The translations under genes and the position numbers were made by a program. A stretch of 64,000 nt of DNA from Punica granatum (Eukaryota > Streptophyta > Magnoliopsida > Myrtales > Lythraceae): positions 23,782,274 through 23,846,273 of the forward strand of contig NC_045129.1 in the NCBI RefSeq assembly GCF_007655135.1, given 5' to 3'. The notes below the pieces were generated by a model that saw only the letters and a program-made list of their open reading frames with translations, did not search any database and was not told the origin of the DNA. Below, one piece after another: positions 48,919-59,437 of the stretch (position 1 is the stretch's first letter; each line of letters opens with the position of its first letter).

Positions 48919-49951
48919 GCACTTGTACATTCTTTATTTGCCGGGCTCCGTGCCTGTTTTTGTTGAAAGACATTTCTATTCTCATGAACGAGCATCAATT
49001 CCCACCTTTTGTCCAATACTAAGCTTTATTGAGAGAAAAAAATAAATTTCCCTGCTAGGTTGAAAACCTCTTTGAGACGGCCTAGGCAAAAGCTAGGGAA
49101 CGAGTGGCACGACTTAAAATCCCGCAAAGGGGAGTCGCGGCAAAAGGAGAGCACAAGTCACTTCCTCGCTAGGTCGAAAACCTCTCCGAGGCAGCCTAGG
49201 CAAAAGTTAGAGGACCCGAGGGGTGCGATCCAGCCCAAACATGGGGAATCGTAGCAAAAGGTGAGCATTCGTGTGAGAAAAATCAAATAAAATACCCCGC
49301 TAGGCTGTCACGCATCCCGCGGCCTAGGCAAAAGTTAGGGGACAATGTCGGCTCAACCACGAAAGAGAAGCGACACTTCCCCTATGAAGCTACACCGAGT
49401 AGTGGTTCGGCACTCTCCGACGCAAGCCAACTCTCTTCGACTCTCCAGGCTCGAGGCCCGCTTCGGAATGGGGTCGAATCGACGTATCCTTGACTTGGAG
49501 GATCCCATAAGATCCCTCCTTTTACCTTTACTCACATATTCTACGGGCTACCCGTTCCAGAAAAAGCCATTCTCTGATAGGGACACGACCACCCTACAAC
49601 GGTCATCGATACCAAATCCCCTACACATCTTTATATAGATTCTTCTTACATGTACCCCCGTCTCACCGATTAAGCGCAACTGACATCCTTTGTAGGTTTC
49701 CCTGTCTCCGTGCACAGATGCGATTGGGAATCCCAAGGGGCATCTCCTTCTTGATGAACACGCGATTGGCTAGCGCGACAGATCGAGGATTCAAACCGAA
49801 TGGAGGGCATAATAGAGAATCCTCTTAACCCCAGCTCGGGGAAACAACAAATAACAAGCTCGACTCGGAATGGGACAATTTGCCTCTGCTGACGTCCCCG
49901 ACATACCACCTAGCATCGATCCCCACCCTTACCTTCCCTTATACTCTACGC
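48919..49951 (+). other. 3' untranslated region of element A, with CCTAG hairpin block
   Basis: Starts right after integrase. Three imperfect copies of a 'gctaggt..aaaacctc...cctaggcaaaagctagg' motif lie at about 49053-49100, 49166-49213 and 49299-49340, separated by 'ggcaaaaggagagc' phrases. The following ~200 bases (49430-49510) match D at 58790-58960 reversed. No gene. Confidence 0.75.
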
Positions 49952-50192
49952 GCTTTATTGCTTTTCGGACTTCGCGTCTGCTTTACTGCTTTCCGGACTT
50001 CGCGTCCACGGACTTCGCGTCCGCTTTACTGCTTTCCGAACTTCGCGTCCGCTTTACTGCTTTCCGAACTTCGCGTCCACATTTACTACTTTCCAGACTT
50101 CGCGTCCGCGGACTTCGCGTCCACATTTACTGTTTTCCGGACTTCGAGTCCACGGACTTCTAGTCCACTTTGCTGCTTTCCGCGGGCTTCGT
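49952..50192 (+). repeat. GGACTTCGCGTCC tandem array of element A
   Basis: Irregular units of about 13 and 28 bases: CGGACTTCGCGTCC, optionally followed by GCTTTACTGCTTTC. GGAC pairs with GTCC across TTCGC. It occupies the same slot before the polypurine tract as the arrays of B, C and D. Confidence 0.9.
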
Positions 50193-50354
50193 CCCTTCAC
50201 CTACCACTTCGCATCCCCCAAATCCCACTCATGCTACTACCTCATGACAGGAGGGGCGAGCTACCACGGAGAACGACGATAGAAGCGGTCGCCGGGACCA
50301 AAAACGGGTGCCTCTCATGGTCTTTGGCTACATCCTCTAACCGAGCATGTAACC

Positions 50355-50368
50355 AAAGAGGGGCAAGC
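50355..50368 (+). promoter_or_regulatory. Polypurine tract of element A
   Basis: AAAGAGGGGCAAGC abutting the 3' LTR. Confidence 0.85.
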
Positions 50369-51617
50369 TGTCAGCACCCCATTTTGGCCCACCGGCTTCC
50401 CACACGAGGATTCCCGACCAAAGCTCGGGACGCTATTCATCATCCGGCAATCAGAGGCAAATAGGCGGGCACAGAACCATGAACAATAGGAGAAGAGCTT
50501 ACAGGCAAAGAGCCCCGAAAACAGCGGAGTTGGCACTGTGGCACTATTCATCACCGAGTCACCAAAGCACCGAAAGGTGCCCAATATGGGACTCTAAAAA
50601 TCCCTCTCAATGCCAAAGTGATCAACGATACGTCCGGACGCATTTCCGGGACATACCACATGAGCCGGGACATCCCAATCTCTCACGGACGCCTTTTCTG
50701 ACAGAGCTCCCGGGGCCCGCTCCACTGACAAGCAGATGGCCCCCCAAAACAGGTCTACAGGCACCCAAGGACCACCAAGGTCGGGGAACAAGCTTCAGAT
50801 GACCTTCCGGAACTCGACTCGGTTTCCCAAGGGACGTTTCAATGGTCATGAATGTCTCCCGGCGAGCCTTCGGGGCACGCCCACAGAAAACAGAGACCGC
50901 AGCGATTCCCGAACACCTCAAGACATTCAGGGAACACTGAGAAAATCCCGGTCACAAGTCCCCGGGCCTCCCCGGGCCAACGGTCCTCGGCCGGGGACGA
51001 CGAGTCGATGATCCCCACAGGGCAGAAGGGTCACCAAAACGAATGTCAAGACATACAAAGAGCAATCGGGGGTCGGGGGAGCTAAACTCCGCTCCGAACG
51101 TCCAAACCGAGTAAAACCGACTCTCGAGTCGCCGAGTCGCCCGGACGTTCGTTCATACGACGCATGGCGATGTTAGGCTCATTCAAATCCTCATCGTTTA
51201 AGCATTCCAAATCTACAAATTAATTGGACATCGGAGATCGGATGCGAGCTTAATCAAGTTTCGAGCGCTTTCCGGCTTTTCTCTCAATCGAATGGGACCC
51301 ACAGCTCAGCCAAGCCAAGCTGTCAAGCCGCGACTCAACCCCAAGCCACGGCTCAACCCCTCCAAACTCAGCTCGCCCGCAATGAGCCACGGCTCAATCC
51401 ATGGCCGGCGGCTCCAAGGCTTCCCCACCACACAATTCAAATTTCCCTCACATCCATCACTTCCTATCATCCATCCATCACACCTATCACTCTCCTTTGT
51501 TTTCCCCACTATCAACATGACACAAACCCCTCCCTAATCTTCCCTCCAATTTCGGCAGCCCCTATTTAGCCCACTAAACCGCACTTTACTTCACTTAATC
51601 GGGCCATTAGCCTAGCC

Positions 51618-51624
51618 TATAAAG
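51618..51624 (+). promoter_or_regulatory. Putative TATA box of the A 3' LTR
   Basis: TATAAAG followed by a CT-rich leader, aligned with the TATA-like element of B. Confidence 0.5.
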
Positions 51625-52028
51625 CCCCATCCATCATTAACTTTAATCACTTCTTCAACTCCACTCTCTCTCAAGCCAACTTCTCTCTAAAAAGCTCTCA
51701 ACCTCCAGCCCACACCCAAGTTCCGTCCAGCCCCTTGCCAAGGCCGAAACCAGCCAAAATCGCCGGAAAACCACCCGGTATTCCGGTAACCACCCGACCC
51801 GACTTAAGCCAAAAATCATCAAACTCCCTAGCCTACATATTTCCCACCCCCATAGTCCGTTTCCGGGTTTAGATTTTCGATTTGAGGTCCCCAACACCCT
51901 ATTCCAGCCGCAAGAACAATCGGGTCCCGAGACCCCTAGCCGCGCGCACAGAATTCCAACCACGTGCCATTTCTTCCCACAACTTTGGCGAGTCGTGCCA
52001 TCACGTTCAAAGGGTTCCTCACAACCCT

Positions 52029-52047
52029 CCCCCCCCCCCCCCCCCCC
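52029..52047. repeat. Run of 19 C
   Basis: Homopolymer inside A's 3' LTR where the B LTR has mixed sequence. It could be real slippage or an assembly/base-calling artefact. Confidence 0.9.
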
Positions 52048-52106
52048 GTGAAGAGGTGGTCACGGTCCGAGGGCCGATCAACCGTGCACAACCACCGTTT
52101 CACTAT

Positions 52107-55100
52107 TGTACGAACCCGAATGTGGACTCTCGTCAGGGCCCGCATTGCGCGCTTTTGGATCGCGCGGCTTGGGAGTGTCCACCTTCCCGTGGGGACGCGT
52201 GACGGACACGCGTGAGAGGAGTCGCCACTTATCATTTTACGACCCGAAGGTCGAGGGCGGATAAGTTACCCGGGGTCTAGGGGTATGGAACACCTAGTTG
52301 TTGTTAAGGCATTGGTCTGTGCGGAACCGGAAAATCCGTGTTCGGGGGTTCATGTTACGTGCGGGCCTATATCCCGCACGCCCTTTCGGTACTCTGGTTT
52401 GCTAGACTTGCATGTTTTATGATTTACCGCATGAATTAAGCTGCACTCGGCTCGCACGTTTTGACACCGGAGATTCGGTGAACCCAACGATGTCGGTTGA
52501 GAAGCCAAGAGAGAAGTAAACCCGTATGTCGGGGAGTTGGTTCACAATCTTGCGTTACAGTTCATCGAACCATGGAGGTTGAATCCCTGCGTGAACAGAA
52601 CCGCGAGTTCTTGGATTTACTTGTATCTGGGCAAGCATCAGACCGATTCGATTAATTCGACTCTCGGACCGTTCGCTCACCGACTGGAATTCTTACAGAA
52701 TAAATGTACAAAATAAAATCCTTACAATGTTCTCGAAAACAATAAATACAAATTACAAAAGGGTCGAATTCTAGTCGTTTCGCGTTCGGTTATTATTCCA
52801 CTCTAACTCGCCGTGAGTTTAGGGAAAAGACCGAAGAACTGAAATTCAATGGACGCTCTCACTGAATAGGGCGTTGGACCCTGTGAGTGTTGATTAGGGT
52901 GTTGGACCCTGTGATCGATGATTAGGGCGTTGAACCCTAATATTATTCGGCCTAGGGATCAGGCTCAACCCGCATGGCAAACAGGTGCGGAAAGATAACA
53001 CGCAACATGTTAATAACAGACAAGGTGTTTGTTATTATCGTGTTTATGTGAATTAACAGATTATTAACCCAGGGGTGTTTTTGCAAGCAAATGCCATATG
53101 CTAAACAATCAAACATGTGCCAATGTTTTAGCATTCGGCTTTGTTTTGAGAACTTGACAAAGAGAGTCAAATCTCGTGTGTGTGGATTGCTTTTACAGTT
53201 GTTCTGTATTGTGACACTGAATTTCCACTGAATTAGCCAAACTCGTGTTTTGACTCTAGATTTGGAATCTAGAATTCCTCCTAACCATTATCTAGTGTTT
53301 GGTTAGGTCGAGTGAAAGGTTAATCAGGATTTTGCATGTTTTCTGACAGAGATAACCGTTCTAGTTACCCGAGTCTATGTTAAGATGACAGAAACTCATC
53401 AGTTAGATAAGAAAAGGCTATGCAGATGAACCTGTACCTGAACAGGTAGCCTATTCTTATCATGTACTGTAGTGTTTCTGTCATGCTAACCCTAGAGGTG
53501 TCGTTGAATTGTGAAAAGACGATCTTGCCCTTTATTTGAAAGTTGTTTTCAGAAAAGGGAAAACATCGTAGTGCGGGCCACCTCGGCCTGTAGCCGGTGT
53601 CAACCAATTCCCTGGATTGTCCAGGGTTATGCAAGAACCCCGAAAAAGCCAAAGAACCGGTCGATCCGCCCGGAAGTGATCTAGAAAGATCTTCTGTATC
53701 CTGACCTGAGTTACTTGGAATCAGGTAAAAACTCAAGTTGAGACACAGAAGCCCTTTTCAGACGTCCATGCTACATCGGACCGCGCGTTTCGGATTTGAT
53801 AAGTTTGAAAAGGGCACCAACGTCATTTGACAATTCATCGACGCGAGTTATCAGTTAATGACTAATTCGTGTAAAATTGTTTAGATTGAATGAATTAACC
53901 GTGTGAACGTCCCGATTAGCCCATCCGTAGAATTAATGCTTAAGGTTATTGCCGAATGCATTAATTAAGAAAACGATTCATGATTCGACGACCAAAATGA
54001 ATCCATGATGATCAAGGATAATTCGGTTGAATAACCGACAATATCCTTATAACCGAATGGATCCGAATGAATCCATGCACGTTTATTTTAAAAGAGTCTT
54101 TAAACGATGCTTTAACATAGGAATCGTAAAGACATTGAAGTTAAAAATTCACACAATCCGATAAACGAATTAAACTCGAGAGAAGGAAATCATTCTTGAC
54201 CCAAGGAAGGCCAAGAAGCCCTCGGTTTCATCTTATAAAAGATGGCCGAAAGTTCTCATGGCTCCATTCGAGTCACAAATGATTTCCTAGTCGCGGTTTA
54301 ATTATTTTTCGCATGCTCAAACATCAACCATGATAAATAACACTTCTTTTTAACAAAAAGCCGGTGTTATCATGATTTGTTTAACTCATTTAAACGTACA
54401 AACATTCACAAACATGTTAGTTAGGGAATAGATAAAATAACACCGGCTTTATGCGTGCAAGAACAACAAAACAAGCTCGGAAACTAACTTGGATCAGCTA
54501 AGGAGACCGATCTTAACCCGAAAAGTGCAATTCACGTCTCAACCCTCTCATTTAGAGACTTGGCCGAGAGTTAGTTTGCCATAGCCGGGTCGGGATAGTC
54601 TTCCTTACGACGATCCAAGCCTTTTTCCGACATGCTAGCAAGTCATAAAGTAGTGCACATGCATAATATAATATAAAATTGCATAAAAATTAAATCTTGC
54701 AAGTTAAACATGAATGAAACACCATAATACTCCATAGCCATGCAAAAAATATGAAAAGCCCTAACTCCTCTAGGTCGAGAATGTTTTACCTAGCCTCGGG
54801 ATACGAGGAAAGAGTCGGGGAAGTGTTTGAGAGTCGGGTGACTCGGTGGAACCCTTGAAAAAGTATTCGGGTGCAAGGGTGGGCGTGCACGAGCACGGTC
54901 AAGTGTGGTGACGGGCACGGGCGTGCTCGATGACGTACGCTGGTGCGCTGGTGACGGGCACTGGTGACGTTGGTGACGGGCGCTGGTGGCGCTGGTGACA
55001 AGCGCTGGTAACGGACACGGGCGTGCTCGATGACGGACGCTGGCGCGCTCGGTGACGCTGGTGGTGGGCGCTGGTGGCGCTGGTAACGGGCACGGGCGTG

Positions 55101-57441
55101 CTCGATGACGGACGCTGGCGCGCTCGGTGACGATGGTGACGGGCGCTGGTGACGCTGGTGACGGGTGACGAGTGCTAGTGACGCTGGTGACGAGCACTGG
55201 TGACGGGCACGGGCGTGCTCGATGACGGACGCTGAAGTGCTCGGTGACGCTGGTGACGGGCACTGGTGGCGCTGGTGACGGGTGACGAGTGCTAGTGACG
55301 CTGGTGACGAGCACTGGTGACGGGCACGGGCGTGCTCGATGACGGACGTTGGCGTGCTCGGTGACGCTGGTGACGGGCGCTGGTGGCGCTGGTGACGGGT
55401 GACGAGTGCTAGTGACGCTGGTGACGAGCACTGGTGACGGGCACGGGCGTGCTCGATGACGGACGCTGGCGTGCTCGGTGACGCTGGTGATGGGTTACTG
55501 TTCACCCGAGAGTTCGAACTTCACCCGAAATGACTAAAACGACCCAAAACGATGAGCAAATGACTTCAAACTGAAAAACTGGGTTCAGAATTGGAATCCT
55601 TGGGTCCAAAACATGTGGTCCATGAAGTTTGAGGAATTTTGGATATAAGTCGGAATAGTGCCCGCTATGGATTCTGACCTAAACTCTAAGGATTTTTGGC
55701 TTGGTTTTCGGTTTTCATGGAGTCATTTGCTTGTTGCTGGTTCCTAAGAAGTTGAGAACATTTTCTAGAGGGAGAAACTAGAAAGATCATGTGTGCCTCC
55801 TCCTTCCTTAACTTAATGACAAGTATGCAATATATATGTGAAGCTAATGAGCAATTAAGCAAAACAAAGCACCATTAAGGGCCTCATTAGCAAAAGTCGG
55901 TTGCCCTAATAGAGATGAGGATGAGTGTCATCCATGCATCTTGATGAGGAAGAGCCAAGAAGCATTAATGGAGATGGAGTTAATGGTTTGAGTGTTGACT
56001 AGAAAGACTAAAGATATTTTGGGCTAGGTGAGGGCAAGAGAGGAAGAGGAAAAGGCCGAAAATTTTGGGGCAAAGGGCAGTTGCCCTTAGGCAGCCCGTG
56101 GGTCCCACGGCCCATGAGGAGAAGCCGGGAGAAAGCTTGAGTCTCGATTGGTCGCGCATTCGAAGTTCGTGATTCGAATTAAACGTCGAATTGTCGATAT
56201 GCGCGAGAAAACGGTTTTAACGAGCCTAAGATTGGCATTTTCCATGGGGAAATGTTCCGGAAGCATACGAGGCTCGGAAGCCGTTTTTGCTCATTGTAGG
56301 TGACCAGAGCGAAGATGTTCGCTTCTGACAACACATCTTGTATCTGCATCTCACGTTGATCATTTTGACATAAATTGTCAGACAACGTGAACAATCATCC
56401 CTTAAGCCGGTAATGCTAACGTGGGGCCGGAGACGTCCTAGGAGGCCGAAACTGGATTTCTCAGGATGATTTCTGAGTTGCTTGGGCACTCCGGAGATTA
56501 CTGTAATCTCTGTTTGTCGAGATCAGACCTCCAAGGACTTAAAAAGTGTATCTGAGACCTCTAAAGCACTATTCAGGAGGTCTAGATGAGTCGTGTGATT
56601 TATTCCGACGATTCCACGTTGAGCCCTGAGAAGGCTAGCATGGTGTAGGATAGACACCCGGCATCAAGTTTCTGTAAAAAGAACCTTCGGATATGCATTT
56701 CCACTAAAAATGGCCATTTCTGCTCCTCGGAGGTTACTCGGGAAACTGATAAGCGTTTTGCTGTCTGTTTTGCCCAATTGCGAATGTCCGCTAGAGTTTT
56801 TAGGGCAATGCGGTATGAACTTCGTTTGCCGTAATTCCATCAGACCAGTCTCCGGCTATGCTCTTCCGAAGAGGGGTATGCTTGTTTTGCCGCTCGGAAG
56901 TCATTTAAAGTGTCTATGTGACTTCCAAGAGACAATCTGAAGCATTGTTCATGTTCTGTGGGCTGGTGGGGCATGGCCGCGTCTGATATTTGGAATTAAC
57001 TTTTCTCCAGGAAACCGGCATTTTTGGACTTCCACTGAAAAGTTGTCTGTATACAGAAAGTTGTTCTGTATAGAGCAGATGATTTGCAAAATGCCTTTGG
57101 GGACACTTTTCATCTATTTGGCATTGAAGTGGATTTTTGGAGTCCAATATTGGCTATTTTCCGACGACCGAGCGAACTATCGGAAAATAGTACCGTCCGT
57201 GTGATATACTGAAAATGCCGGTTTTTGGACATTGTTGAGCTCTCTAGTCACTTTGTTGCTGCTTGCTGACCCCTGAGGTCCTTCTGTCAGGTGTATGTAT
57301 CATTTGCCCGATTTTGCCTACTTGAGGATGAATAGTGATTTCTTACTCTGCCGAGCCATTTTCTGTATTTTGCTCAAGTCGTGGCTTGGATCATTGCTAA
57401 TATCGTTGTTTGGAATGGTGAGCCAAAATGGGGTGCTGACA
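52107..57441 (-). repeat. Element D 3' LTR (family II, diverged)
   Basis: 5335 bases. The minus strand begins TGTCAGCACC at 57441 and ends GGGTTCGTACA at 52107. It is related to C and E over its length but clearly more diverged. It contains an expanded GC-rich repeat block at 54893-55495. The paired AGGGTCCAACGCCCT units are at 52866-52945. Confidence 0.92.
54893..55495 (-). repeat. GTGACG-type repeat block in the D LTR
   Basis: Built from 9-15 base units such as GGTGACGGGCGCTGGTGACGC. A 117-base higher-order unit is visible: GGGCACGGGCGTGCTCGATG begins at 55205, 55322 and 55439. It fills the GC-rich slot seen in C and E. Open frames of 213 and 239 codons on the minus strand are repeat artefacts. 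Confidence 0.88.
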
Positions 57442-57455
57442 GCTTGCCCCTCTTT
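57442..57455 (-). promoter_or_regulatory. Polypurine tract of element D
   Basis: Minus strand AAAGAGGGGCAAGC, adjoining the LTR. Confidence 0.85.
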
Positions 57456-57859
57456 GACTGCTTGCTCGGGTAGAGGATGCAGCCAAAGATTCCAGAAGCA
57501 CCCCAGTTTCATAGCAATGATCAAGGTGGAATTTCCTATATGGCCCTCTCCTTCTTGCTTTGGATATGTGGGATGTTGTACCTAATAAAAAGGAAATATA
57601 GTAAGATGCGCACAATAGACATGTAGAGTTCGGAACAAAGCTGAGATAGGCAATTAAAGTCGGGATTGACCCGACGGGGACTGACCCCAGTGCAGAAAGT
57701 AAAGTCAGGATTGACCCGAAGGGGATTAACCCCGGTAAAGTCGGGATTGACCCGAAGGGTTTGCAATATGCACGGGGCGCATACCGAATGAACTGTATGG
57801 TTCAAAGGCGCCTACCCAGTGGACTTGCGGGGTGCACGAGCGCTTGCTCGGCGGATTTG
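57456..57859 (-). other. Distal 3' UTR of element D
   Basis: Contains two or three CGGGATTGACCCG units (57660-57760) and, at 57760-57870, the spacer also found between the array blocks of C. No gene. Confidence 0.65.
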
Positions 57860-58335
57860 TAAGGTGCACTGCATTCCTGAGAAGGTGCACGCCAATTAAA
57901 GTGCATTGCGGAAATAAAGGTGCACTGCGTTCCTGAGAAGGTGCACGCCAATTAAAGTGCATTGCGGAAATAAAGGTACAATGCGTTCCTGAGAAGGTGC
58001 ACGCCAATTAAAGTGCATTGCGGAAATAAAGGTGCACTGCGTTCCTGAGAAGGTGCACGCCAATTAAGGTGCACGCCAATTAAAGTGCATTGCGAAAATA
58101 AAGGTGCACTGCGTTCCTGAGAAGGTGCACGCCAATGAAAGTGCATTGCGGAAATAAAGGTGCACTGCGTTCCTGAGAAGGTGCACGCCAATCAAAGTGC
58201 ATTGCGGAAATAAAGGTGCACTGCGTTCCTGAGAAGGTGCACGCCAATCAAAGTGCATTGCGGAAATAAAGGTGCACTGCGTTCCTGAGAAAGTGCACGC
58301 CAATCAAAGTGCATTGAGGAAATAAAGGTGCACGA
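57860..58335 (-). repeat. 56-base tandem array (8 units)
   Basis: Equivalent points at 57871, 57927, 57983, 58039, 58111, 58167, 58223 and 58279 give a period of 56, with one unit lengthened by 16 through an internal duplication. Each unit has GTGCACGCCAAT and GTGCACTGCGTTCCTGAG. It is unrelated in sequence to the arrays of A, B and C at the same location. Confidence 0.93.
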
Positions 58336-59437
58336 AGTAAATGCAAATGCTGAGGAGTCGTGTGAGGTGTGGAAGGAATCATTGTGCTTCCTCCATCACT
58401 GAGTTTGTCCATGTTGCAATCGATGCTGTGGTAGAACGCTTCATTGCTTGCCAACTGATTTTGATGTCACTAAATGCCTGGAGTGCTATCCTGAAGGTCT
58501 CTCTTCGGATTTAGACTGTGGTTTTTGGCATAAGCCAGACATGCATTCGTCAAGGAAAAAAAAACTTTTCGGGGTTCACATCCTGCTTCCTGCATCTAGA
58601 ATCAAAAGAGCTAATAGTAGTTGTCAATCTTACTCTATAGCCATAATGAAGATGTGTAAAGAGGTCTGAATAATAATGCTTTGGGGATTTGAACGTAGTG
58701 ACCACTTAAAGGGGTGGTCGTCTCCCGCTAAATTGTGACTTGACAAGAAAGGCTTTTTTTTTTACAGAACGGGCATGACCCGTAGAATTTGCATTAAGGT
58801 AGACGGAGGGATTTTGGGATCCTCCAAATCAAGGATACGACGATTCGACTGCATGTCGAAACGTGTCTTGTGCTGTGAGAGTCAAAGAGAGTTTACTTGC
58901 ATCGAAGACTGCCAAACTACAACTTGTTGTCGCTTCACATTGAGTGTAGCTGTCATTTCATGGTCGAGTTGCCAAAGGCCCCTAACTTTTGCCTAGGTCG
59001 CAAGACGCGTGACGACCTAGCGGGGTATTTTTTTCGACTTTTCCTTCATTTAGAGCTCACCTTCTTGCTATGACTGTCTTGATTGGATCTGGTCATACCT
59101 CTCGGTTCCTCTAACTTTTGCCTAGGGCACCCTTTCGGGTTTTCACTCTAGCGAGGATTTCGTTTTGTACTCTCCTTTTGCCACGGCCCCCCTTTGCGGG
59201 ATTTTAAACCGTGCCCCTCATTCCCTAATTTTTGCCTAGGCCGCCTCAAAGAGGTTTTCAACCTAGCGGGAGATTCATTATTTTTCTCTCAGGAAAAGTT
59301 CAGAGAAAGGGATAGAGCAGAAGAGGGAGTATATTAGTAAACAGAGATGAAAGTGCTGGGAATTGTACATGCGAAGGAAGCTAAAAATGTAATGTGCATT
59401 TGAGAAAAACACCCACAGTGGAATGAGAGAAACACCA
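58336..59437 (-). other. Proximal 3' UTR of element D, with CCTAG hairpin block
   Basis: 58336-58460 matches C 14940-15090 reversed. 58790-58960 matches A 49430-49510. 58970-59275 holds four 'cctaggcaaaa.ctagg' and 'gcaaaaggagag' motifs on the minus strand, directly after integrase. No gene. Confidence 0.72.

Larger units (their letters stand above)
50369..52106 (+). repeat. Element A 3' LTR, 5' portion (family I), cut by element D
   Basis: Begins TGTCAGCACCCCATTTTGG and tracks the B LTR (for example 51960-52106 against 46020-46150 reversed), with clear divergence. A TATA box (TATAAAG) is at 51618. Interrupted at 52106 by D; the remaining ~3.7 kb should lie right of the window. Confidence 0.88.

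Noticed and set aside
54786..55505. 239- and 213-codon minus-strand frames rich in Arg, Pro, Ser and His
   Set aside because: Product of GC-rich GTGACG repeats inside an LTR. Open in more than one frame and absent from the C and E LTRs.
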